From Taxillus chinensis (lineage: Eukaryota > Streptophyta > Magnoliopsida > Santalales > Loranthaceae): DNA of 64,000 bases. Made by a program: the position numbers and the translations under genes. Within the stretch, counting starts at the first letter, position 1; the number at the start of each line of letters is the position of its first letter. The notes beneath the pieces are model-generated. The model ran no database searches. It saw only the letters and a program-made list of their open reading frames with translations, and had not been told where the DNA came from. Positions 11,709 through 22,982 of the stretch are shown piece by piece. The stretch is taken from contig CM042092.1 in the NCBI GenBank assembly GCA_023512835.1, forward strand, positions 55,641,097 through 55,705,096. Direction: 5' to 3'.

Positions 11709-13236
11709 CTAGCAGTGTCTTCTTCGGAGGTTCCTTAGTCTCTCATTCTCCTGTTCAAGCCTGTTGATGACCATCCCCCTTGCCAATGACTGCTTCCTTG
11801 CATGACTCTTCTGCATCTTAGATGCTTCCAACTGCTCCACCATTTTTTGTATGGCTTCCCCTTGTTCTTGCACTGTTTGCTGCAAAACGGCATTCTCTTG
11901 TAGCAAGGATAGAGTCGTATCTAGGACAACCGCAGGTTCTTCGTTGGAGGCCACCTCTTCAGCTGCAGTGTCCTCGCCTGTGTTGGGGAGAGGGAACAAC
12001 TTCTCTTTCCATGCCTTGTATTCTGATAAGACAAGAGTAGCGTGTAGGTTGGCCTTGATTCGTCGAGGGGTGGCCCAAGCTCTGTGCATTTCAAAGATTG
12101 CCCGTTTTGCCCCAGAGGCTCTATATTCCTCATCGCAGGCTTCCATTCCATGTAAGACTGGGATGACCTGATGCCCTTCAAGTTGTCTTCCCACCTGTAA
12201 TGGTGCGTATGCGGTGCTTCCCCAAGGGCCAATTAGTGGGACCCAATTATAGCTGCCACAGCTATATATAGCATGCTTGATCTATGTATCCAAGGGGCCC
12301 TCCAAATGATATCCTCATCTCCTAGTATATGGAACTTGTGCATCCAACCTTCCTTGCCATTGGGTAGCCGCCACCCACTGTCTAGAATATCTATCAAGGT
12401 CATAGCAGGTAACACATACACTTCCTTGAAGCATGGAAAGCTGCATGGGAAGTGACTCTTCAACCATGTGCATAGGAGAGGAAGACAACCTCTGAATTGT
12501 CCTCGGCCTCTTACTCGGATGTAGGATAAGGACCTAATGGTTTCAGCTAAGATGGCAGGAATAGGGTCATTTCCCTTTATCAATTGCAGGACAAGTTCCA
12601 GGACTTCCCCGTCAATGAAGTTTGGATTTCGAGGGAAAATGAGCAGACCATAGACAAGAACGGTGAAAAGTATATGGGTCTCCTCTTGAGTTGAATGCCG
12701 CATCATTCTCTTGAAGAACTCCCATGGAACGACTTCATGCTTCCCATCATTTTGAATGATTGGAGGAACTTCTTTAGCTTGTATATCTAGGAGACAAGCC
12801 AAAGTACGCCGACATGATTTTCGAGGATCATAGTTGAAGATTGCCTTCTTTTGATCCACTTCTTGATCAAGAAGCCTTTTGTATTCTTCAATAGTTGGGA
12901 CCAGATCCACGCCATTAAAACAAACACCTTCGCCTTGGATCCCGGAAGTTCACCGCGCAATGATCATGCTCTCATCTATTGGTAGTTGAGTTAGATGTAA
13001 TAGATCTCCAAAGTGCTTGATGTATGCGGCTTGACTCCTTGAAGACCACTTCCTCCATATGCATGTGAGTTCAGGAGCATAATTCTTTGGGAGCTCAATG
13101 TGTATGTCTCGAACCTTCTGTGGCTCCTCTTGAGAAAAATTTCCCAAGTCCCTTTGGATTATCCTTGATGCGAGAGCGACCTCTTGAATGTCTTCTTTGT
13201 CCACCTTGTCAGTTAGAAGACGATCAAAGCTTGCCA
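11709..13236 (-). pseudogene. ORF1 upstream of gag, DUF7745-like (element C)
   Basis: Begins at ATG 13236 (MASFDRLLTDKVDKED). Read across about three frameshifts (near 12945, 12915 and 12230) it spans roughly 505 codons. Recognisable segments are DLVPTIEEYKRLLDQE, the hydrophobic VLVYGLLIFP, and a C-terminal coiled coil (LLQENAVLQQTVQEQGEAIQ, then NRLEQENERLRNLRRR). A PT(I/V)EEY motif followed by a helical middle and a terminal coiled coil matches the plant domain DUF7745, which I recall from Tat/Ogre ORF1. Its role in the element is not known. The reading frame is damaged, so it is called a pseudogene. Confidence 0.65.
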
Positions 13237-13823
13237 TGTTTCCTAAATGAATGTGTGCAATGCTATGATATGCAATGAATGAGAATGAGGGGTTAGTAGA
13301 CAATAATTGATAATATATACAAGGGGTTAGTACACGACAATATATACAAAGTTCAAGCACGGCAAGTACACAAATGTCATAACAAGGCTCAAACACATGA
13401 AGGTCATGCACCCGATGGGCTTCTAAATCTGCTTATCTTATTCATTGGTTCCCAAGCATTCCCTACTTAGCCTTGTACCACGAGGGCATTAACAAGAACT
13501 AAGAGGGAGCCCCCGTACCCCAAAGGGCATTAACGGAGGGGGTCCTTCTTGTACCTCTTGGGGCATTAACAAGAAAGGACCATTGCCTGAGTGAGACATT
13601 TCGGGTATTCCACGTAGACAAGCACAACCAAGTCCACGTGGGCAAACCTTTACTAGCCTCTCTAATTCTAATGTGTTAGAGAAAACCCGGGTATAGGGTT
13701 AAAGAAAGAGAGAGAAGCATGTATGCACAGTTAAAATAATTATAGAATAAAAAAGAAAATAAACAGAAAAGAAACAAGCAAGCAAACATTCCAAAAATTG
13801 AGACCATGGCTAGACTCTCACAA
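13237..13823 (-). other. Leader of element C between primer site and ORF1
   Basis: Non-coding. It contains three copies of GGGCATTAAC or its near match (13475-13580, plus strand) and G/C-rich stretches. No gene seen. Confidence 0.5.
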
Positions 13824-13843
13824 CGTCCCCAGCAGAGTCGCCA
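13824..13843 (-). other. Primer binding site of element C
   Basis: The minus strand reads TGGCGACTCTGCTGGGGACG directly at the LTR border. TGGCGACTC-CTGGGGA is the primer-site form I associate with Tat/Ogre elements, usually assigned to an arginine tRNA. The tRNA assignment is from memory; the position between LTR and leader supports it. Confidence 0.6.
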
Positions 13844-14300
13844 GCCGTCATCACCCGTTTTTGACCGGGCTCGTTGGCTTTTGTGAAAAGGACTCCATGC
13901 TAGTTCATTCCATTGATCCTAGAGTCATCCCTGCACAAGGCTCGCACAAACCATTAAAGAAAAGAAAAACACAGAGTCGCCACCAAACAAATTAAAGGTG
14001 TGATTGGGCACCTAGAAAAAGAAAGGGTTTACGGTTCCGGAGAATTAGGTTCGGGAGTCGGTTACGTGTGGGGAAGGAAGAAAAACTCTTGCACCCCCAC
14101 AACGCCCACAATTGGTACCTAGTCTTGCTCTTTGAGTGTTTGCTTGCTTTATTATTTATTCTAAAAAAAAGAGTTTTTGTATTTTTAATTTTAAGAAAAA
14201 GAAAGATTTTAGGATCTAGGCCTTAAAACAACAAGAGAGATTTTAATAAAATAAAAAAGGGAAAATTCTAATTTTAGAAAAAGAATGTGGGATCTAGGCC
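13844..14300 (-). repeat. 5' LTR of element C, 3' part (R/U5), left of B
   Basis: About 460 bp between the primer site and the insertion point of B. It resumes at 27090, where the duplicated AGGCC target continues the same sequence. A/T-rich with oligo-A runs; no ORF. Confidence 0.65.
14296..14300 (+). other. Target-site duplication of B, left copy
   Basis: AGGCC immediately before the TG of the 5' LTR. The same five bases follow the 3' LTR at 27090-27094. Confidence 0.9.
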
Positions 14301-14507
14301 TGTTGGATCAAACCCGAATTTGGATAATGCCGTTAAAGCCTTATGTAATTTGATCCGAGATCTTTTGTGTTTATTTGATCATTGCGAAGGTATGTCACTA
14401 ATCCAAAGATGCACTCGTGAGAGCAAAGCTAAGGACAGGATACATAATCCTGATCCGGACAAGAGTTAGTGTCGTCAAACACTTGGTAAATAACCAAGTA
14501 ACAATAA

Positions 14508-14800
14508 GTGCGGAGTAAGGAAAATAAGTGCGGAGTAAGGAAAATAAGTACGGAGTAAGGAAAATAGATGCGGAGTAAGGAATCCGGACTTATTACTCGC
14601 CCGGAGTAAGGAACTTACATACGGAGTAAGGAACTTACATACGGAGTAAGGAACTTACACACGGAGTAAGGAACTTACATACGGAGTAAGGAACTTACAT
14701 ACGGAGTAAGGAACTTACACACGGAGTAAGGAACTTACATACGGAGTAAGAAACTTACATACGGAGTAAGGAACTTACATGCGGAGTAAGGAAGCGCTGA
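14508..14800 (+). repeat. 20-bp tandem array in the 5' LTR of B
   Basis: Unit TACGGAGTAAGGAACTTACA. About ten regular units at 14601-14790 are preceded by four looser units. ACAT and ACAC variants alternate in a pattern of three, suggesting a 60-bp higher-order repeat. The 3' LTR has the same array (26093-26385). A and F carry degenerate forms at the same LTR position. Confidence 0.9.
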
Positions 14801-15196
14801 CACGGACTAAGGATTCTAGTACTGAATAGATACGGAATAAGCAACCACTGACACGGAGTAAGGTTCCGAGCTTCATTAACTACGGAGTAAGGAAAATTAC
14901 ACCGGACCAAGAAGACACTGCTCCAATGAAACCGCATTTAAAGTTATCGGCTCGTGCTGTCCCGATGTAAGAAGAATGCATTTAGAACAAGAAGAATCTT
15001 ACACGTGGATCATCCGGATATGTGGACACAACCTTAATTGTATCTCGGAACTCACAAAGACACTTATACTCTTCGAATCCAAGATCTTGAGCTCCACAAT
15101 CCGCAGCAGTCAAGGCAGATAGATTACCAAGGGATAGTTAGTGCGGAACGCATTCCGGAACTTCAAGTTCCAAGGTTGTCTCTTAGGAATGTTTTG

Positions 15197-15204
15197 TATA
15201 AATA
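15197..15204 (+). promoter_or_regulatory. TATA box of element B 5' LTR
   Basis: TATAAATA in GTTTTGTATAAATATTC, about 300 bp before the LTR end. It is conserved in position in A (8772-8779), F (61912-61919) and the B 3' LTR. Confidence 0.65.
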
Positions 15205-15498
15205 TTCATACTTATACTTCTTGTAAAAAAAAGTGAGCTAGAGCGAAGAAGTGCAAAAATAGAAAAGGCACTTGGCTAGTGTGTGAATTCAAAGTTGTAA
15301 ACGAGTGTAAGAGAGTGTTTGCTTCTATTTTGTTGTAATCACTTTGTGATAATAAAACAAAATACTTCCACTATCTGGTTATCTTCCGCAGTGATATTAT
15401 CACTTAAACTAGATAAGTCTTTGTGTCTTGAGAGAAAAGAAAGAGTTCGAATAAGAGCCTATTCACCCCCCCCCTTTAGGCTCCAAGGGACCATCAAG

Positions 15499-15510
15499 TG
15501 GTATCGAGCA
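15499..15510 (+). other. Primer binding site of element B
   Basis: TGGTATCGAGCA two bases after the LTR. It lacks one A compared with the Met-tRNA type site TGGTATCAGAGC; A has the same variant. Confidence 0.75.
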
Positions 15511-15557
15511 AGTTCTACTTCGTTCTAAGTAGAGATCCCACTCTTTCAATCTCGGAA

Positions 15558-17844
15558 ATGGCCGAAGAAAGCAAAGATGCTTTTCAACACTCGCCTTAAC
15601 TCCGGAGGTGCACAGGAGCCCATCCCGAATCGGGCGCGAGTGAAAATGTCGATCCACCACAACCTGCTGTGCCACCGCTTCTCAACCACGGAGTTCGGGT
15701 TTACTCTAACGAAACCGCCCAAATTCACACTCGAGCTTTTCTCCCAGTGGAAAGCTCGCATGAAGATGTTTATGGTTTGCCATGATCATCTTATGTGGCC
15801 ATGTCTTCATCAGGAGATTCCAATTCCGATGACTATCGGAGAACATGGCGTAAGGAGGCCAAAGACCGATGCCGAACTTACCAACGATGAAAGAGCCTGG
15901 CCGGCGCTAGTGAAAAGGCTCGGCTTATGTTACATCGTCCTTGGATTCCGAAGCTTTCGCAGACGTCCAGGGCTGCACGACAAAGAAAAGTTGTTTGGGA
16001 CAAACCGACAATCCTCTATGAGGGGAGTCGGTCCCCAGATGCAGAATGTGATCTCGTACTCTCGAGCCCGAACTTTGAGAGTTTTAATCATAAACCGGGG
16101 CGAATCACTTGAAAGCATCTATCGGAGATTCGGCAAGCTCATACTTGAGCCGAAGACTGTCAATGAGCATTACTCTCAATCCCAGATCAATGACAAGTTC
16201 TTTCGCTCCCTTGCCGGATCGCTACTACTCCAAACAACTCCGGATGCAATCGCACAAAACTGCGCAAGATGTTCCCCTTGAAGAACTATATGGAGAGTCA
16301 TGGACTCACGAAGTCGGGTTTAAGTACTCGACGAGATGAAAAAATAGCTCGGAAAGAAAAGGGGGTAGCTCTCAAAGCTACCGAATGTCTAAACATACCG
16401 AGGAATGATGATACGGACGTATCCGACAATTCCGATTCCGACGAGGAGGAGGAGATAGCCCTTCTTGTCAAATCCTTTGAGCGATTCCTACGGAAAAGAA
16501 AAGGGGTCGAAGACGCTCATCATCATCGTTCCAACGGAAGGAGCGACCCGAGTCTAGTTCCCAGGAATGTTTCAACTGTGGGAAAACTGGTCACTGGGCC
16601 AAGGAATGCGAGTCCAAAGCAAAGGTGGCCGAGAAAAGTGACAAGGTAAATTCTCGCCGCTCCACCTCGGATAACAGCAAGAGCAAGAGAAAGGCGCTCG
16701 TGACAAAATACATGAGTGGCTCGGAAGAAGAGGAGGAATCCTCGGATGATGAGCCGACCATTAAGCCGAACGTCCGCCTCATGGCAAATACTGAGGTACC
16801 TTCTATCTCTGAGCTCCTGAGTAAATTAGAATCTCTTACTATTGCATGTGATCATGAAAAGAATGAGAGACTAATAATAACTCAAATGTACAAAGATATG
16901 GAAAGTCGGAATAAACGTCTCGAATTTACCATTAATAGACTCGAAAAGGACGTCGGCGACTTGGGGGAAAGGAAGCTTGGTATCATGATCTAAGAGCTGA
17001 AAATCATCTCTTAAATACCAATCTCTCAGGCCTAAAAGTTATAGTTAAAAGACTCGAAAATGAATTGGAACAGAAAAAGAAATAAATCGTAAGTGGCTAA
17101 AATCCGGGGAAATAGCCTCTACCTTTAGGACTGATCCCGACGACATTCGAGTCAAACCTGGTCTAGGTTCAACCATCAACCTCCATAGCTAAAGCCACCG
17201 AGTGTCCTCCGGATTTCACTCCTAAACTAACCAACTTATATCCTGTTAGTACATCTAAACCGTTGGATGGTTTCATTTCAGTGGCACCATAGTTTATGAT
17301 CGTGGAATCGAGGTCATCGCACTTCCCGCAAGGTAGCACCCGTAACTAAAGATGAAGGGAAGGCTGCGCAGTTAAAGCCAAAACGTAGCACCCAAAAAGA
17401 AAGACAAGGCTAAGGCCGACGCATTTAGGGCCAAGAGCGCGTCATCCAAACGTAATGGATTAGGCCACGTGGAACAGAGTAGAAAATCAGAAATCTAAGA
17501 GACTCTGATCCCCTGTTTGTACTTCACATTATAGTGTCTGTTCCATCTCGTAGGGAAATGGGTCATTATCACTATGAATGTTGGAGTCTATCCGATACTG
17601 GCTTTGTAATCAATTTCAATCAAATAAAGATCAGTTTTATAAAAGGGGTTCTTCGAGCAAAACAAAATCTAAATCTAAAAGGAGTGTCTCTCCCAAGAAA
17701 TCCCAAATAAAAGAAGCAATGAAAACTAACAAGTTAATGTCAACTTGGAAAGCTAAGAGTCCTAACAAAATCAAATCCGTAAATGTTGACAATCTGTCTG
17801 CTCACTCTAACCGCCCGAAACAAGTTTGGGCACCAAAAGTGTAA
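15558..17844 (+). pseudogene. gag of element B (frameshifted)
   Basis: Starts at ATG 15558 (MAEES). The N-terminal gag region (TTEFGFTLTKPPKF, SQWKARMKMFMVCHDHLMWP) runs to about 16260 over several frames. The zinc knuckle CFNCGKTGHWAKEC lies at 16568-16609. After it come an acidic Ser/Glu/Asp stretch (GSEEEEESSDDE, about 16720-16755) and a coiled coil (about 16790-17090). The basic tail ends in RPKQVWAPKV with TAA at 17842-17844, the same stop as in A. At least five indels separate the pieces. Confidence 0.85.
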
Positions 17845-17849
17845 ATTGT

Positions 17850-20800
17850 TGTCTTTCAGGAGCATCTCTGGAATGAATTGCCGGATCACTTGAAGTTAAA
17901 GATAAATCAAAGCAAGTGGATCCTTGATAGTGGATGCTCCGGACATATGACGGGTGACCAGACTCTACTTGTAGAAGTTAATGATAAACAAGGTCCATCC
18001 GTCTCATATGGCGACAACAAGAAAGGTAAGACCGTCGGGTATGGCACTTTAACTAACGGCTGTGTATCAATCACTAAAGTTGCACTAGTCGAAGGTTTAA
18101 AGCATAATTTGCTAAGTGTCGCAAAACTATGTGACAAAGGATTTATCGTTTCCTTTTTGTCCAACACCTGACAAAGAAGAGAAAACTTATCCGGAGATGT
18201 TAAGTTATCCGGATCAAGAGATGGGGACATATACTCAGTGGTCTTAAGAAATAATTCTTCCGACCTGTATGTTTCCTCACGAAAGCAACAGATGAAGATA
18301 GTTGGTTATGGCACAGCGATGCGCACATTTGAACTTTAAGACTTTGTCTAAATTAGCATCACTTGATCTTGTCACCGGTCTACCCAAACTCAAGTTCTCC
18401 AGAGACACTCTCGTCGAGAATGCCAACTTGGTAAACAGACCAAACACGGCTTTTAAGAGCAAATCGGTTAACTCAATAATTGCTCCTCTGCAACTTCTTC
18501 ATATGGACCTATGTGGTCCTATATCTGTTTCATCACTAGCTGGTGCGAGATATACCCTTGTGGTTATCGATGATTTCACCAGGATACACATGGGTGATGT
18601 TCCTGAAATCAAAGGATCAAACTTTTGAACATCTTGTAGATCTCTTCAACTGGATAAGCAACTCACAAGGATCGAGCATTAAATGCATTAGGAGTGATCA
18701 TGGTACGGAATTTGATTTTTCCGAAATGAGATCATATTGTTCCAACAGGGCATACAACATGACTTTTTGCGCCCGAACCCCACAACAAAATGGGGTAGCC
18801 GAGCGCAAGAATCGAACTTTAGTTGAAGCTGGTAGATCCATGTTAGCAGGGGCAATGCTTCCTCTCGCCTATGGGCTGAAGTCATGTCCATCGCCCGCTA
18901 TGTTCGTAAGCGAACTCTAATAAATAAATCTACCATGAAAACACCCTATGAGATGTGGAGAGGTCGAAAACCTTCAATTTCACATTTCGAGCCTTCGGAT
19001 GTACTTGCTATATACTGATCAATGTCAAAGAGACCCGAAATAAATTTGAACCAAAATCGATGATGGGATTTTTGTCGGGTACTCACTTCATAGCAAGGCT
19101 TATCGGGTCTTCAATAGAAAACTTTCTAAAGTTGAAGAATCTATCCATGTAACCTTTGATGAAGCTAATCTCGATTGGTCAAAAGTCGGTCCTTCAAATT
19201 CTAATCTGCAGTCATAAACAAACGTCGATTACTCAAAGTTTATGAATATTCCTGCCACACATCCTGATCGTATCCTGACCAACCACGTGGCATCCGCGAA
19301 ACACAACGGAATTTTGTGGATGATGCTACGGATGACTCGACTCGACTACCACTTAGCTCCGGACTACCACTTAGCTCCGGACTACCACTTAACTCCAGGA
19401 CTACCACTTAGCTCCGACTACCACTTAGCTCCGGACTACCACTTAACTCCGGACTACCACTTAGCTCCGGACAAACTCCTGCAGATACACAAAATTCGGA
19501 GCACCTTCAAGTCCGTCCGGACTAGTTAACACCGAAAGAAACAGTGTTGAAGAACCAATCAGTTCATCCGTACCTCTAAATACGGAAACATCTACTCCGG
19601 ACGAAGCCCAACCAGTTGATACAACCAAACCACCCAATCTGGAAGAGCTTCAAATTGTTCAAGGACAACCAACACACGCACGAATTATAGATGGACTCGA
19701 AACCATCCCTCGATCAAGTGATTGGTGATCCTACTTGTTGGTGTAAGAACAAGAGCAGCCACCTCAAACATGAGTCTTCACTCATGCTTTCTATCTCAAA
19801 TAGAACCAAAGGTGGTAGATGAAGCTCTTCAGGATTCAAACCGGATAGAGCCATGCAAGAAGAATCAATCAATTTAAGAGAAATAATGTGTGGACCTTAG
19901 TACCAAGGCCTAAGTCTCGGCAAGTCATTGGCGTTAAATGGGTGTTCCGGAACAAACTTGATACGGATGGAATAGTAATCCGGAACAAAGCGACTGGTAG
20001 CCAAAGGATATCGTCAAGAAGAGGGAATAGATTATGATGAAACCTTTGCTCCGGTCCGCAAGACTTGAGGCAATCCGAATGTTTCTGGCGTATGCTTCAT
20101 ATAAAAACTTCATAGTTTATCAAATGGACGTCAAGAGCGCATTCCTGAATGGAGACCTTCAAGAGGAGGTGTATGTTGAACAACCTCCCGGCTCATTGAA
20201 CCTAAGGCGGGACATCTTGTCTACAAACTTCGAAAGCTCTATATGGTTTGAAGCAAGCTCCCAGAGCCTGGTACGACACACTTGTCGAATTCCTACTTGC
20301 TCATAACTTCCAAAAAGGGAAGATAGATACCACCCTATTTCTACGACAAGAGAAAGGACACACTCGATCGTACAAATATACGTGGACGATATCATTTTCG
20401 GATCAACAAATCCGAAGCTTTGTGAAGAGTTTGCTAAGTTGATGACAGGCAAGTTTGAAATGAGCATGATGGGAGAACTATCCTACTTCCTTGGAATTGA
20501 AGTCAAACAATTAAAGGAAGGAATCTTTATCAATCAGGCTAAGTACACTCGCGATCTTATTAAGAAGTTTGGTATGGAAGGTTCATCTCCCGTCAAAACT
20601 CCAATGCTGTCGCTGCCAAGTTAGATCCGGATATGGACGGCATATCGAGAAATGTGATCGACTACGAGGGATGATCGGATCCTTGCTCTATCTTACAAAA
20701 AGTCGCCCGGACATTATGTTTGCAACTTGCATTTGTGCACGATATCGGCGAATCCCAAGGAGTCACATATGCTACATGTAAAACGGATCTTAAGGTATCT

Positions 20801-21262
20801 CAAAGGGACGATGAATTTGGGACTCGGTACTCAAAGGAGTCCAACTTCACCTTATCAGGTACTCGATGCCGACTTCGTGGATGTCGCATCGACAGGAAAA
20901 GCACAAGCGGTACGTGTCGGTTTCTTGGAAATAGATTGATCTCATGGTTCGGTAAGAAGCAGAATTCCGTATCAACCTCTACTCGAGGCGGAATATATCG
21001 TTGCTGAAGTTGTCGCGCACGCCTACTTTGGATGCAAAGTCAACTTACCGACTACGGATTCAACATGTCCTCTATTCCACTTTACCGTGACAACACTAGT
21101 GCAATTGCCATCAGCAACAATCCTGTCATGCATCCTAAGACGAAGCACATTGAGGTCAGGTATCACTTCATACGCGATCATGTTCTTAAAAAGCATATTT
21201 CACTGGAACATGTTGCCACTGAAGATCAATTAGCGAACATATTTACAAAGCCTCTCCCTTGA
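17850..21262 (+). pseudogene. pol of element B: protease, integrase, RT, RNase H (frameshifted)
   Basis: Protease WILDSGCSGHMTGD at 17917-17958. GAG-pre-integrase about 18300-18470 (HLNFKTLSKLASLDLVTGLP). Integrase core 18480-18930 with VVIDDFTR, IRSDHGTEFDF and GVAERKNRTL, the three DD-E positions. RT 19880-20640 with [28 protein letters not shown], and YVDDIIFGSTNP near 20380. RNase H about 20960-21262, ending EDQLANIFTKPLP. All catalytic motifs are intact as peptides but split by roughly ten indels. A 7-copy repeat sits in the integrase-RT linker (19346-19471). Confidence 0.88.
19346..19471 (+). repeat. Seven-copy minisatellite in the integrase-RT linker of B
   Basis: Seven copies of an 18-19 bp unit, GGACTACCACTTAGCTCC, where element A has a single copy (about 4630-4650, minus strand). 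Translated it gives repeated DYHLAP. The region is normally a disordered Ser/Pro-rich linker. Confidence 0.85.
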
Positions 21263-21754
21263 TGCGAGGTTTTCCGAACTACTCTTCCAACTAGGTATGC
21301 TCGACTTCTCTGCATAGTTTCTCATTTAAATTTCACAACAAAGATATTCTCTCACAAACCATGCATTGTATGTTTCATCGAAAGTAGTAGAAAGACTGCA
21401 TTGCCGATCATACTTACCGACTCCACGGTTCCATGTTTCGATGTTAATCTCAACCTCATAATGGGAGGATGCTTGCGTTTCCCGATCAAGTCGTTTAAAG
21501 CTAACATAATTACGGTTTATATGATTTACCTCGGTCGGATTCATGATCTTCATATCCATTAATCACCACATGATCAAAGCATGTTCATTTAGATTACTCC
21601 ATTAACGTGCATAGTTGAAGGAGTGAAATGGGCTAGCTTGGAATGCCTGGTGGATGAATACACAAACGCATTCCGATTAGCTTCAAGTATAGTCTTCAAT
21701 AAGATAGACAAGTCTGAACTACAAATTGGAACGGTCAACCGAGAGGATTGCACA

Positions 21755-21900
21755 ATCTACGGGGGAGAAAATGCTTTATATTTTATTCAGAATACCCCCC
21801 GTATATGTCTCATGACCTTTTTCCTTGGCTGTCTATCCGAGGGGGAGCTTTTCATTGAGAGGATTAAATGATCTACGGGGAGCAGCAATGAACCCCTAAT
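21755..21900 (+). other. Cluster of polypurine-tract motifs (element B)
   Basis: CTACGGGGGAG (21758), GAGGGGGAGC (about 21840) and CTACGGGGAGC (about 21870), with C-rich partners ACCCCCCGTA and ACCCCTAA. It matches the A cluster. A functional-looking tract of the same type stands next to the 3' LTR at 25874-25885. Confidence 0.7.
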
Positions 21901-22104
21901 ATGTCTCGGATTCTCCCTTCTCTACGCTATTACTTCCGGATCTGATTGGACATGCTGTTTTAAATCGGAAAAGTGGCATGTGTGGATGTATGTTCTTCCT
22001 TCAACCATGCATTTTAATCGATTAATCATCTCGCATTCTTTTGACATGTGTTCACCTTTTCATCTCACACTCATGAATCCTAATGAAGCCAAATCATTTG
22101 ACCT

Positions 22105-22248
22105 TTAATTAATCTTAGCTACGCTGTTCGCAAAGACGGTTTGGTTATGTTGACCTATATGAACCTGTGTATTGCTATCCGACATATGCCCTGATTCAGG
22201 AATATTGATCACTTTCACGTTGCGTACGTCTACTACATTCTTAGCCAT
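22105..22248 (-). CDS. Small ORF antisense to element B, matched in element A
   Basis: 47 codons from ATG 22248 to TAA 22107-22105; the frame is open upstream to another ATG at 22293. Same length and stop as 1798-1941 of A, with shared ESGHMSD and NTQVHIGQH. Two silent changes and several replacement changes separate them, without indels. No domain recognised; translation unproven. Confidence 0.3.
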   Translation of the reverse strand: MAKNVVDVRNVKVINIPESGHMSDSNTQVHIGQHNQTVFANSVAKIN

Positions 22249-22982
22249 GCATGAGTTCTGTTTCTTATTAGTTCGGATTATGTTGTTTTTCACCGATTAT
22301 CTTCTCTAATCCGTACTAATCCTTGCCTGTTAAGCTTTTGTATTTTCGGTATATCTTTATTTAGCTACAGGTTCAGATTTTCTTTGCAACCATATTGATA
22401 AATCCAGTCCATAGTCTCGGATTTGAAGTGTTGTGGTACTTCTCTTCTCTTTGACTTATTGATCGCAAAGGAATCTACTCTACATTCTCACCAAACTCGT
22501 TTACGACAGGACAAGGTCTATTATTCATCCGGATACTCTTTCACGAATATTATTAACTCCAGGATGAGTGTCGGCTCTTTCCTCCGGACTCCGACTTTGT
22601 TCAATTGTGACAATCCACGTATACTCATATGTCGCATGCTTTTGAGGAGGAATAATGATGATTCATTAAATGCATATCTCGGGTTGCACACACACTTCTC
22701 TGGATGGCAACCAGTTGTAATCTCTACTTGGTCATGCGGTCTCCACGACATCGTTTTATTCGGAGACGCCTCGATATCCGGACAAATGACATCGGCATGT
22801 CGCGCGGGTCCCCACCTCACTCCCACATTCCTAGACCCGCCGACATTTGCGGACTCGGTCTTATATGTTCCGATCATTCCTGCGAAGCACGAGTATTGCT
22901 CATTTCAAATCCCTAACCCTCTCGTTGCTCCTTCTACCTGTCAAGACCTCACCTTTCCTCTTTTCCTTCCCATCAAATCTGC

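Larger units (their letters stand above)
14301..15496 (+). repeat. 5' LTR of element B
   Basis: 1196 bp, starts TGTTGGATCAAACCC and ends GGGACCATCA. U3 contains a 20-bp array (14508-14800). A TATA box TATAAATA lies at 15197-15204 and AATAAA near 15348. The C-run CACCCCCCCCC near 15466-15475 is shared with A, F and H. Confidence 0.95.
21263..22982 (+). other. Post-pol spacer of element B
   Basis: About 1.7 kb with no sense ORF. It contains the purine-tract cluster (21755-21900) and, on the opposite strand, the small ORF at 22105-22248. Homologous to 1066-2810 of A. Confidence 0.75.

Noticed and set aside
14508..14800. CRISPR-like regular 20-bp repeat array
   Set aside because: No unique spacers; a simple tandem repeat inside a plant LTR, present identically in both LTRs.
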